Position numbers and translations under genes: made by a program. Shown piece after piece: positions 34,628-46,976 of a stretch of 64,000 nucleotides of DNA. The notes below the pieces were generated by a model. That model saw only the letters and a list, made by a program, of their open reading frames with translations. It was not told the DNA's origin and ran no database searches. This DNA comes from Lumbricus terrestris. Its lineage: Eukaryota > Annelida > Clitellata > Crassiclitellata > Lumbricidae. Every line of letters begins with the position of its first letter. Position 1 is the stretch's first letter. The stretch is from assembly GCA_949752735.1 (NCBI GenBank), contig OX457038.1:62872752-62936751 (forward strand), given 5' to 3'.

Positions 34628-37600
34628 CTATACATTATTTACACTTGGAATATTTACATGCCCATACGACAGCGATTCTGAGGAATTTAAAAGATACCGC
34701 TTGTCGTCATACGGAGAGAGAGCTGCTTTTCGCAACTCAACAGTGTGCAAATCATGTTTTCGACTTTGTATAACACAGAATTTGGACTTAGTAGGCTTTT
34801 CTTCAAGAATACAAGCTCTGTATTCAGCATGTCTGATGCATTTCTTGACAAAGGCCCTTTTTATCCCCTTCGCCGTCTTCTTTTCCTTCTCCCCAGCCAA
34901 CAACAAACTATACATCTTCGACCGCAGACCGCAAAATTCAATTACAGCATCCCCATTGCACTCGTCCTTGAACTTCCCAATAACCTTAGCATTGGTGCGA
35001 CTATGCAAAAAGTGCCCACAGGGGTAGTCAGAGGTATCGTACTCGTCTAAGTTGCGCTGCATGTCAAGATATACGTCGTTTGTAAAGATATGGTAGCAAA
35101 GACTGTCGGTATCTGTGAACAGGAGTTTGCAGGCAGATCCATAAATGGGTATTATATGCTCGTAATGGAATTCATACATTTTTAATTTAGATATATCCAG
35201 GATACACATGCCGGCGTAAAGAGGCTTGTTGAGTAAAACATTAGAATTTGTTAATTTTATCACGGTCAAATCTTCGTTTATGATATTGTAGGATTCAAAA
35301 TTTGGTCGGGCCACGAAACGTTTGGCTCGTTTCGCGTTGGTGACAAGCTTCACGGCAAGATGTTTCCTGTTATTTTGCATCGTCTTACCGTAAATTGAAT
35401 TGTTCATTAATTTGAAGAGGTCCTTTTCAAAGGAAGATTTTGCAATCTGCCGTTTGGAAGTGTTGAAGTCGATATATGGCTTCAGCCATCGACTTTGGCG
35501 AAACTCGAGGATTTTATGAATTTTGGCCAATTTCATACCCATTTTCAGATAGAATTGAAGATTTCGATAATGCACGACGTACCGGGTCTTTGCCATGAGA
35601 TTGGGCACCAACTTTTCGACCCCGGTACCGATTTTAGCCGAAATTTTCTGTGAAACGGACTTTGCGTACGGGGATATCATGTCCGGTCGTATGTGCAGCG
35701 TCTCTGGTGCGAGGGGATAGTCATTGTGGTCGTCGTGGAGATGAGAAGGATAGTCCAAGTCCACGGCCAAAATATATCCTAAATCGTCGTCTGTCGATTT
35801 AGAGTCCAAGTCAAAATCGTCAATTTCGTATTCGTCCAAAAATCTAAATTTACCCGTTGGGAGCGGCTCGGACATGGCGTACCCATAGAGGTTGTTACAA
35901 TCCAAATACATGATGTAGCTATTTGGACTGCTTGGGTCGTATCCTTGAGCGAGATACGGGTTATTCGCCTTTGCATATCGATTGGATATCATGGAAACGC
36001 CACCTCTCATGCCCCGCTCCACAAACAGGTAAATGTCTGGGTCGGTAATCAGGTCCAAATTTACATTTGTCATGCGCAGACACGCGTCAAAGCTAAGTCC
36101 GGGGCTGCTGTAATAGTGAAGCGGGTCCAATTTATAAAAGTCCAAGGACATGGCACGAAATGATTCGAAAACATCAGCCAGTAAAATGACGTCTGTCTTC
36201 AAATACAGATCGTGGTAGTCCTGCATAGTTGTCATATTAAAAGTCTGCCAAATTTTCTGGGCATAGTCGTAGTCGTCCTGCGAGATGTCTTCGTCCGTCA
36301 GTTTACTGAAGAAACAGCCCTTGGGTGGCAGAGTCCTTTCGGTCATTCTGCAGGCTGTCGTCATGTATTCGTAGGGAAATACCCCCTTACGCAAAAGCAA
36401 TTTGTAGTCGGTCGGAAAAATTCGCCGCAAATGTTTGAATTTGGAGTCGTCCTCTTTCGATAAATTTTTTACCAACACGTCCAAACCGCAGTTTAGAAAT
36501 TGGAGGGAATCCAAAAAGCGTATATTATTGACTTCGAACGAGAGATATTTTTCCATGTTGGTTGCAATGACATTTATTTCTTGCTCTGCAAACTCCTTGT
36601 TCATGTTTTTGAGAATAAGATGAGAGTCGTAACCTTTAAGGTTGTGAAAGATGACAGGAAGAAGATAGTTTGCAGTTTTCCCTTTCTTAGACTTTGTAGG
36701 TTTGCGAAACTTCATTTTGAGATTGCAAGGTGAGCAAAGAGCAGAAACAAAGTTACCAGTCATGTGACAGTGGTGTCGAACTTTGTTGGAGCCAGAAAAA
36801 GCGGAAGAGCAAGAAGGACATGCAGCACAACTTTCAAACTGTAACCGCTGCTGCTGGGTAAGTGGAATCATCGGTTTGTTGGTTGCCAAAATTTTATTTA
36901 TACGAGTTTGTTCCGATTTTATATGCGAAAAGAAATGCGCCATCACGTCTGGGCCCGAATACGTGTATGGGGCAGCATCGTCCAATTGTGGAAACGAAGA
37001 AACTGTGAGACAACAGAACCCGCTAGGAGTATGCGTATCGAGAAATTTTGTTGAGTTGGTCGCAGAAGTAGTATCGTTTGGCGAGAGATAGCTCTCGAAA
37101 TCTGAATATATCGCGTAGGGCACAGGCATTTCATGCTGCGTGTTTGAAAATGAGAGGTTAGAATTTTCATCGGACGGGTATCGCACGGACTGCAAGCCGT
37201 GCTTGCCGCATTCGTCCATGTGTGCGTGTTTCCCAGCAGCAGTGGTAAAACAGTAAAGACAGTAAGGACAAGGAAAAGATCGGCCATTATGTGAATTTCG
37301 TGTGCTTAGAAGAGCAGAAAGATTGCGAATTGTGATATAATGGCGTTTAGCACCATCGTCAAGAAGTAGAAGGTTAACAATGTGTTTTCTACCCCTATGA
37401 GCACTTGCATATAGAGGAGTAAACTTTTTATCATCCGGATTGAAGTACATAATATTAATTGCATAGTCAGGATTGAGAGATTCAAAGAGTGGAATTTGAT
37501 CAATCGTCATTGGAAATTTCAACCCTTTAATTACAAGTTCGTCCACATATCGCCTGTAGATACTGACCCTTTGTGCATTATCTTTTTGAAAATGACTTAC

Positions 37601-37955
37601 AGCTAATGTTGCATAGAGAAAGCAGAAATCATCATCATTTTGAATATTTAGGGTAGCATGCTTATTCAATATATATTGTGGGGTGGAAATGTAAGTAGAC
37701 GCGCCGATCGGTTCGTATACCGCATTGCACAACTTAAATTCCGCCACTCCATTCACTAACCACCCCGAACTCTGGCTTGTGAAGGTGTCGACAAGTTCGT
37801 CGATGCGATGTATTGCGTCTTGCAATTGGTCGGCGATCTGTGACGGATGCAATAGTGTTGCCGGCACAGACTTGAAATACCCGACCGTCTGGGTGTCTCC
37901 ATCTGGCGTGGGTCGCTTGAAGTCCACGTCGACCGCTACGTACCATTTCACCGGC
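34628..37955 (-). CDS. PolB catalytic exon
   Basis: One 3.3-kb exon holds the entire exonuclease and polymerase domains. The acceptor TTTCTTTAG at 37956-37964 precedes G|CCGGTGAAATGG, which matches the phase-2 donor GG|GTGAGT at 38249. The frame stays open 26 codons further upstream to 38032, so an unspliced read-through start there is conceivable. A C2H2-like finger (CPYCLYCF..HAHMDEC) lies at about residues 530-550 of the full model. All catalytic acidic residues expected for proofreading and polymerisation are present. Confidence 0.93.
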
Positions 37956-39924
37956 CTAAAGAAAACATTGTGCTTAATACGAAATGGATATGTTCGAATG
38001 CTGTAGTGAAAAATTTCGATATGTTCAAGCAAAAATTTTCTAAGTCCAAATCACAGAAGCGAAAAATTTTCTAAGTCCAGATTTTTAGACGGAAAATTTC
38101 TAAGTACAACATTTTAGAGCGAAAAATTTTCTAAGTCCAAGAAATAGAGTTGGTAAAATGTTCTATGTTGCACGCTTTAGAGTGAAAAATTTCCTAAGTC
38201 CAGCATTTTAGAGCGAAAAATTTTCTAAGTCCAAGAAATGCAAACTCACCCTTCGTCTCCGAATGTATCCTCCAGAGCGGCGGTCATGCGCGATGCTTCT
38301 GCCAGCAACAGACCGTGCACGTCGGTTGTTTCCGGCACAGGAAACGTCATATCGATGAATGTGTTTTGTGTCGACGTGTGTACGCCCGGATTGGCCGCTT
38401 TCTTCACGCATGTAACACAGATCTCTTGGCCGGATCGGAAGAATCGCACAGGCCGGCGATTCTTGCATTTCGTACACTCTTGACGTAGCCGGCAGGTTTC
38501 ACAGAGCCCGTTCGTCAGATTGGTCGCCTTGTACGCGCGACAAGACTTGCATCGACCTAAAGACATCCAGTATATTTTAAACTACGAGATTTTACATATA
38601 CAAAATAATAATGTATCAGAATACAAGCATAAAATTCTGTGTCTTTGTACGTGTGTGTGTGTGTCATGTGCAAGAATGTTAAAGTCCGTAAACTCGCTTA
38701 CTCGAAGTGCCGGGCTCTGCTGGCGATGTCGGCCTCGCGTCCCTGTCGCTGGAGCTGGCCGCGCCGCTGGAGCCGGAGCTGCTCGCCGCCGCAGCCGCAC
38801 CGCGGCTGCTGGGATTGGTTGTCGCTGCCACCGCCGCCACCGTCGCCGGCACCGCCGGCGACCCTTCTCGCAAATTTCCCATCAGATCTACATCATACAG
38901 AAATAACAAACACAGCTTTCTTTACAAATTGTTGTATTTGAAAAGTACAAGTTCGTTAAAATTGATCAATGCAGCACAAAATTCCGTATTTGAAAAGTAC
39001 AATTTCGTTGAAATTGTTCGTTGTATTGTATAAGTTTAAAAGATTGAAGGAAAGCGTACTTACGGATTCGTTTTGGTGCGCATCCAGTGTCCGGCTCTGC
39101 CTTTCGCTTAGTTTCTACAACACAAATTAAACGACATGTTACAAAGTATTTTCTAGAATTATATCACAGAACTTTAAAAATAATATATTTTATTCAACAT
39201 ACGAAAATTTTTGATTGTTTAAAAATTATTTTGTTCGAATTAAAAAATAAACTTACCCATTTCTCGAATCGTCTTCTTCAGTTGAGCCTCGATCTTGAGC
39301 AGTTCATCAATTTTGGCACGCAGGTTGCTCGCTAAAGAAAATTTAATTTTTTTTTTTAGTGTTGAGGATTTGCATTAGGTCTAAGTTAGCTAGGTACATA
39401 AAGTTTAAGAAAATGTCCTACCAGTTTCCATGACGGGTTCTTCTTTGTCAAATTCGCTTAAATCGGAAAAAGTTTTATATGGGTTCGCATGCACATATAT
39501 CTACTACTTAATTCTTGTAGACAGCGTCTTACACTACTTTCGCAAAAATGCCAAATATCAAACCAAATGTAATAAGTCAAGTTCTGCTGAATTCTGAAGC
39601 TGCTGTGTGACGGCCACCGTCTGGCGATGGACTTTATATTGCCGGGGACTACTTTTTCATATATTCCTACGCGAAATAGTTCCAAGCGCGCATGCGCGCG
39701 GAAGGATATGGTTAAGGCGGTGATGCGGTCGCGTGTGAGTGTGCGTGTATGTTTGAGCTGGTGTGTGTGTGTGTGTGCGTGTGAGGGAACTACTTTCTTC
39801 ATGTCCTCCTATGCGAATTAGTTCTAAGTCCAAGCGAAATAATACTAAGTGCGCATGCGCGCAGAATGTTATGTTGATGCTGTGATACATTTGAGTGGAT
39901 GTGTGTGTGAGTGTGTGTTTGAGC

Positions 39925-39959
<35 letters not shown>

Positions 39960-41136
39960 TGGGGGCGTGTGCGTATGTGTGCGTATGTGTGTGTGTGTGT
40001 ATGTGGCACACACAGGGGAAGAGTTCGTGGCGTCCATAGCTTACTTGAATCGTCGGAATGTGCTGATGATGCTGATGATGATCCTGCATGTTGCTCTACC
40101 ACTGATGCAGAGGGTTCTGTGCGCTGACCAGCGTTGTCAATCTCTGCAAGAGTTAATAGTATATACCATAAAGTGCGAATCGTTCGTCCATAATAATAAT
40201 ATTATTATTTTCTATTCATTTCAAAATACAATGAATTTTCCTTTCGTTCGTCTTTTTGGCCTCTGGAAAAAAGTTCCAAGGAGTAAATGATTCAGCTGGC
40301 ACATATGTAATGCACGCTAATACCGCTCAGATCTATAGGCCTATACAATGATAGGATACAAAATAAATGCCCATAGAAATTTATTATTATCTCAGACCTA
40401 TAGAATTACAGAACGATAGGCTGCAAAATAAATGTCCATAGAAATTAATTATTATGTCAGATCTATAGAATTACACATCGATAGGCTGCAAAATAAATGC
40501 GCATAGAAAATAATTATTATGTTCTAGCCACATGTGCAGCGAAGTTACTACAAAGTCCTGCGCATAGACAATTTATTTTAAAATAATTATACTCACGAGA
40601 TGTTGAATTCCTGTCGGCTGTAACGATTCGAGTGGGAAGGATTCTGATGTTCGTAGAAGATAACTGTAGAGCTGGAAATCGAGGCTGGTCAGGAGACGTC
40701 GCCGGATTTGCGCCGCGCTCTGATGCCGATGAGGATTCTGATTGCAAATCATCCTTATTCAGATCTATAAGATATGAACCGTTATAAAGTGCGAATCTTT
40801 AAAATATAATGATAAACTTGCTGCATGCATACTAAAATGAGCGCCCATGGATAGAAAATTCGGCGCTTTGCAGTATAATATATTGTGCATATTTTCTATG
40901 ATGAGAATTTTAGTATAGAAAAAGGATATGACTACTATTATTATATTCTATCGTCAAAATTTTGCAAGAAAGGCCATTACAGATCGGCATTATACTAGAA
41001 AAAATCCGCTGCAGTGTGCAAGTGCCAGTCCCAAGGCCGTAAAAATTGTCCGGACGTCGATAGAAATAGCTCTTACGATTATATAAGATTAGAAACTTGC
41101 ATTAAAATAATTTAACTCACTCGATGTTGAAGCCAT
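34628..41136 (-). CDS. Spliced Polinton/adintovirus-type DNA polymerase B gene
   Basis: My model has eight exons on the minus strand: 41136-41121 (ATG), 40764-40597, 40143-40045, 39331-39257, 39114-39064, 38887-38702, 38556-38250, 37955-34628 (TAG). The total is 4230 nt, exactly 1410 codons. Introns are phase 1 six times, then phase 2. The N-terminal 300 residues are Ser-rich, then a short coiled coil (LRAKIDELLKIEAQLKKTI), Ala/Ser-rich, then a CxxC zinc-ribbon block. The last exon is a protein-primed family B polymerase: exonuclease motifs DFE (about residue 586), HNLKGYDSH (about 738) and YLKTD..LLAD (about 885), an HHCHMTG..C..C endonuclease-VII-like finger (about 680-711), and polymerase motifs DCNNLYGYAM (about 985), KLMNNSIYGK (about 1149) and the catalytic TDTDS (about 1248). 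No inactivating mutation is seen. This enzyme replicates Polinton/Maverick and adintovirus-like genomes. None of their other genes (integrase, ATPase, capsid, protease) is visible here. It may be a domesticated or unusual element gene. Confidence 0.85.
38032..38235. repeat. TTTTCTAAGTCC repeat array in the last PolB intron
   Basis: Six copies of (GAAAAA)TTTTCTAAGTCCA, with slight variants, start near 38034, 38072, 38098, 38130, 38190 and 38222, some joined by CATTTTAGAGCG. On the coding strand each reads ...TGGACTTAGAAAATTTTTC and offers an acceptor-like TTAG. Related words occur at 34256 and about 39825. Confidence 0.85.
38250..38556 (-). CDS. Zinc-ribbon exon of the PolB gene
   Basis: The acceptor is GTCTTTAG and the donor GG|GTGAGT. 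It encodes CKSCRAYKATNLTNGLCETC, then RLRQECTKCKNRR and EICVTCVKK. These are four CxxC knuckles, like the treble-clef or zinc-ribbon modules that precede some invertebrate PolB proteins. They are followed by a Thr/Glu-rich linker. It forms residues about 199-300 of the model. Confidence 0.8.
38702..38887 (-). CDS. Ala/Ser-rich exon of the PolB gene
   Basis: The acceptor is GATGTAG and the donor TTCGA|GTAAGC; the exon is 186 bp and phase 1-1. Its very high GC (GCC/GGC/AGC codons) contrasts with AT-rich flanks. The product is disordered, ending SDRDARPTSPAEPGTS. Confidence 0.7.
39640..40010. repeat. (GT)n microsatellites and duplicated ~180-bp unit in a PolB intron
   Basis: ACTACTTTxTTCATxTxxTCCTAxGCGAAxTAGTTC followed by GCGCATGCGCGC occurs twice (about 39648-39702 and 39788-39866). 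Each is followed by a GTGTGT tract, so a unit with its microsatellite has been duplicated. Confidence 0.75.
40328..40523. repeat. 65-bp tandem repeat, 3 copies, in a PolB intron
   Basis: CAGA(T/C)CTATAG starts units at 40328, 40393 and 40458. Each contains GATAGGxTxCAAAATAAATG and CATAGAAA..TTATTAT. Confidence 0.88.
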
Positions 41137-41450
41137 GCCTGCTGTAAATGTTCGAGTTGGAAGGAGTCTGCTAGCTGTAGAACGTCGTGTGGCGATGTAG
41201 ACCGCCTGTCGAATGTAGATGTGTAGAAGATGCTGCGTGCCGGTCGAATCTCGAAATCTCCTGGTCTTCGAAACGTATGTGTTTAACTAGTGCGTTGGCC
41301 GGCCTTTTTATAAATGCCTGTAACCATTCTGATGATATCATCAACCATCCTGTTCAGACAAGATCGGGCGAAGTCAGACATGTCTGGGGGAGAGCTCTGT
41401 TGCTGTAGACGCGCAGTGAGCCCGCTATGCCAGCAGCCCTGCTGAGTAAT

Positions 41451-41725
41451 TGAGAATTCATGTTCAGACACGCTTGGGCGCGATCAGCAGCTCTTATGTG
41501 TACTTGGGAATTCATGTTCAGACACGTTTGGACTCGATCAGCATCACGCTGGACGGTTGCACTGAGGCTGCCATATAGCCACACCAGCTGCTCTTATGAG
41601 TAATTGGGGATTCATGTTCAGACAAGCTTGGGCGCGAATAGCATCACGCTGGACGGTTGCACTGAGGCTGCCATATAGCCACACCAGCTGCTCTTATGAG
41701 TAATTGGGGATTCATGTTCAGACAA
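41451..41725. repeat. 100-bp tandem repeat upstream of the PolB gene
   Basis: TTCATGTTCAGACA recurs at 41511, 41611 and 41711, exactly 100 bp apart, and in a shorter 60-bp unit before. GCATCACGCTGGACGGTTGC recurs at 41541 and 41641. It lies 315-590 bp upstream of the inferred PolB ATG. Confidence 0.88.
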
Positions 41726-41879
41726 GATTGGGCGAGAATTCTGTCGCTTATGGTGAGAGTGAGAGAGGGGTGGGAAGAGCTCTGTATGGGTGGGAGAGAA
41801 GGATGCTGTGCGTGGCGCATGATGAGTAATTCTATCATACTGTTCATAGTAGATCAGATGAGGCCAGACGAAGTCAGAT

Positions 41880-43260
<1,381 letters not shown>

Positions 43261-44575
43261 TTTTCTTTCATCTTCTCTTCACTCACCCACCCATCCGCCT
43301 CGTTTGTTGGAGCTGAAGACAAATAGCGCCACACAGCGAGTGTTGGACAAATAGAACCTTCATCTCTTACATCGATTGGCGCCTGCGCAGAACCACGCAA
43401 TGCTGGTTCTCCGCTTCCGTTGGCAGAGACGCGCCTCGTCTCGGCTAATCCATGTAGCCAAGGGAACCATAGTCACCCAACCTGCAGAGACGTTCTGTAT
43501 GTGCGTGTCGCTTCTAAACTAATGGCCCCTCAATGCTTCGCTGCAGTCAGGTCGGGCAGCAGATGCCTTCTCTCAGAACTGCTGGACCTATCCACACGCA
43601 CGTGTGTCTACGTGTGTCTATACGTGTGTCTACGTGTGCATGTCTACGTGTGCATGTATGGCAATGCAAGCATATACGTCTAAATCATACTAAATGTACA
43701 CCTTATTTATTACGGGTTGTAATTATTATGTGTGAGTATAGGCCTACTTGACTACAGATGAACGCATGCATTTATGTGTATAATTATATTTACATGGTGT
43801 ATAGGTAATATTTACATGGTGTATAGGTAATATATACATGGTATATAATTATATATGGCATGTTTATCCATACATTTTATCTTAATTAATAATGATCTCT
43901 GCAGAGTCCTTGGGGATTGAAGTCACATACACAGAGGAAAATAATATAAGCTGATATGTGTGTGTGCGCGCGCGTGTTGTGTACGCAAATATTTTATATC
44001 CGCATTCCTGGATGCACTTTACTGTTTATATACTACTAGCTGGGATACCCAGCGTTGCCCGGGAAATTTAGGATTCGCCCCGCTCCCGGCCAATTTCTTA
44101 CTTTCCGCTCCCCGGAATGTAAATAATTTTCCAACTTTAGAAACTAATCCTGTGTACTTTGCAACCATGTGTACTTTGCAGCCCTGTCCATCCTACCTCA
44201 AACGGGAAGTCCCCCAGTTTTTTTCTTGGCTACGCCCCTGGAGGGATTACGTTACTTTACCTTCTCGTAATCAATCAGTTCATCTAATTGTCTGACAAGC
44301 TGGCGCTACAAAAATGTCCTTCTGCGTCCAATCAATCACGTCCTCAGTCCATTTCCGTCAGCCGTTGGCCACGCCCATCTGCTTCCGGCTCCGGTCTCAA
44401 AGGTAACATCCCATTCTGTGCAAATTCCTTCCTTCCGCAGATCGCATGCGCGAAGAATCGCAATTTCCGGGCAGCTGAATTGCGCCCAAAGCGTTCTCTG
44501 GCACGCCCAAAAGTCGCCACAATCGCATGCTAAGCACACACAGACATCGTTGCAACCGACATGCGCTGATATATA
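43261..44575. other. Intergenic; possible repeat from 44035
   Basis: No gene supported. At 44035-44070, ACTAGCTGGGATACCCAGCG-TTGCCCGGG resembles interspersed repeats with a 'CCCxGCGTTGCCCGGG' block known from other invertebrates. I cannot define its ends or class. Confidence 0.35.
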
Positions 44576-44640
44576 CATATATATAAGCGATGTCAGGTTC
44601 ACTATATATATAATTTTTATATATATATAGTGAACCAGGT

Positions 44641-44728
<88 letters not shown>

Positions 44729-44735
44729 ACCTGAA
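44576..44735. repeat. (TA)n with nested CAGGTTCACTATA hairpins
   Basis: CAGGTTCACTATATA..TATATAGTGAACC occurs at 44591-44630. Immediately after, AGGTTCACTATATA..(TA)..TATATAGTGAACCTG spans 44631-44733. These are two consecutive palindromes sharing arm sequence. Confidence 0.8.
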
Positions 44736-44763
44736 TGAGAGAGACAGAGGCGCACATAGTCAT

Positions 44764-45054
44764 ACAAAGAAAGAAAGAAAGAAAGAGAGAAAGAAAGAGA
44801 GACAGAAAGAGAGAAAGAAAGAGAGAAAGAGAGAGACTCGGTCAGAAGCACAGCGAGAGATAAAGAGACACATGTAGACAAAGAAAGAGAGACACAGTGA
44901 GAGGGGGCGAGAGAGACAAAGACAGAGGCATATGCATTGGCAGAGATACAGAGAGACAGAGACAGACAGAGAGAGAGAGACAGACAGAGAAAGACAGAAA
45001 GAGACAGAGAGAGACAGAGAGAGACAGAAACAGAGAGAGAGAAAGAGATAGATG

Positions 45055-45149
<95 letters not shown>

Positions 45150-45180
45150 GGATAGAGAAACAGACAGAGACAGATAGATC
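44764..45180. repeat. GAAA/GAGA/GACA/GATA microsatellites
   Basis: AGAAAGA-rich from 44764, GAGACAGA-rich from 44890, (GACA)n at 45058-45113 and (GATA)n at 45114-45150. Confidence 0.95.
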
Positions 45181-46734
45181 ATAGACATACATACGCAAAC
45201 ACACATGTCTAGTGATTGTGAATTTGTGAGCGAGACAAGCAGACAATCTGAGAGTTTTGAAGAGACAGTTTTAGTTCAACTCAAACTGTACTTTTGCCGT
45301 TCTAGAGTATAGGGGGTGGGGGCTTCTTAGTCACCTCCATGAGGCGGCGCCATAGAGATTAATTAACGATTTCAGACAGAGTGATGTATAATACATAGCG
45401 CATCTTTTCCTCCACCTATATATTTTTTGTTGCGAAGTTCGCCATACGAACTAATGAAGTGCATTCTTTATACTACAGATCGTTTAACCCCCTTCTCAAA
45501 GTGCACCTTCTTACAAAATACCTTGTAAGTTCTAGTAACGCAGATGTGCTAGTTTTTGTCTCGTCTCTGTCCTCTATAGGCGTCGATCTTTCTCAATACT
45601 CAACAAAATGCTTTTACTTGAAACGTTGCTAAAGAAACCTTATAACTATAGTTGACCGGACACAGCCAATCGACCTGCCCACTTAACGTTGCGTAAATCA
45701 TACAACTTCCTACAAAAACGTTACGACCATGTTATTCCAGAAATATTGCTATAAATTACTAACTCCATATTCAATTTCCTATATCTAATGCGATATAAAT
45801 AATAAAACGGGTAATAAAAGTTACAATGTCGCGTTTAGATCAGCCTGTCCTACCTAGTGCCCACAATGGACTGGTCCACGATGGCTGTGATCCGGCACGG
45901 CGTGTATACGCTTCGGCGACACAGTCGGTGGTGAGTTAGTCAGAGCTATAAATGGCGTTGAACATTCAGTCGGCTGTTAAACTTGCGCCTGCGTGTACCT
46001 TTAAGATTGAAATAAAGATAAATTATTCCTAGCGTTTCAAAGGTTTTAGGTGCTTGAAAGCGCTCTAAATTTACAACACGTCGTCAGCGTGATTTTTTTT
46101 ATGAATTTGATTTGATTTGAAGAGGCAACTATCAAACAAAAGCGGCCTCACGGGTGATAGGCCTATTATAAATTGTCGCGAGTGGGTGGACGTGTTTGTT
46201 TAAGAAGTGAAACAGAAAGTTGGTTTCCTGCGTTATATATACCGTCATCGAACGAGTTTTCTTGACTATGGATCAAGTCGAACTGAGGTTACCGGCGGAT
46301 AAGCTGAGCACACAAAAGCTTGAAGATTGTCATCGGTCAACTCCTCACTGCAAGGTTTGTAAACCCAGCACGGCGCGATTTGTACGGGGTTATGGAGCTC
46401 GTGCTATTGGTTCCGATAATTAATCGATTGTACATTTCACTTCTGCTCTATAGACAGATCTTTGCTTCGACTGTCTCAGGCTACATTTTTACCTACTGAT
46501 TAGACCCACTGTACATTTCCGATACATTTTGCTGCTGACCATTGGTCTTATGTATAACTATATAGGGTTCGACCAAATCTCATAGACTATGAAAAATATA
46601 TGTCGACTATATCCATGCATGTGCTTAGCTGCTGCTCATATATGCTCCATGCAGGACCGTGCAGGACGTCATCTCTCTCAGCTGCTACGTGTTGTTCATT
46701 GTTCTGCGACTTCGCTGCTTCTAAGCTTCGTTGC
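45181..46734. other. Intergenic with possible retroelement relic
   Basis: At about 46255-46330 the plus strand encodes VFLTMDQVELRLPADKLSTQKLED. This resembles the post-RT 'xxMxxRLPxDKL' segment of DIRS- or gypsy-type elements. No flanking domains are present, so it is at most a short relic. The preceding 45900-46090 has TATA-like CTATAAATGG and AATAAAG words but no defined LTR. Confidence 0.3.
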
Positions 46735-46976
46735 TCTGTTTTACCTCTTTGTTCTGCTGTATCTCGTTGCTCTACTATACCTCGTTGCTCTGCTATACCT
46801 CGTTGCTCAAAGACTTCATTGATCAGTACCTCGTTGCTCTGCTATGCCTCGTTGTTCTACTATACCTCGTTGCTCTGCTATACCTCACTGCTAAAAGACG
46901 TCTCCGCTCTGTATCTCGTTGTTCTGTTATACCTCGTTGTTCTGCTATACCTCGTTGCTCTACTATACCTCGTTGC
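46735..46976 (+). repeat. 18-bp satellite array (TCTGCTATACCTCGTTGC), left part
   Basis: About 13 imperfect units (TxTACCTCGTTGCTCTGCTA). It is interrupted by the element at 46977-48506 and continues at 48507-48735. Confidence 0.88.

Noticed and set aside
38032..38235. CRISPR-like or satellite array
   Set aside because: Irregular spacing and related 'spacers'. It is intronic tandem repetition.
39430..39445. Extra PolB exon (..EFDKEEPVMET|GTAGGA) in intron 3
   Set aside because: Its acceptor would be phase 2, whereas the flanking exons are phase 1 and join perfectly without it. It could be an alternative first exon but is unsupported.
34628..41136. Complete Polinton/adintovirus genome
   Set aside because: No integrase, ATPase, protease or capsid frames could be found on either strand nearby. 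Only the polymerase gene is present.
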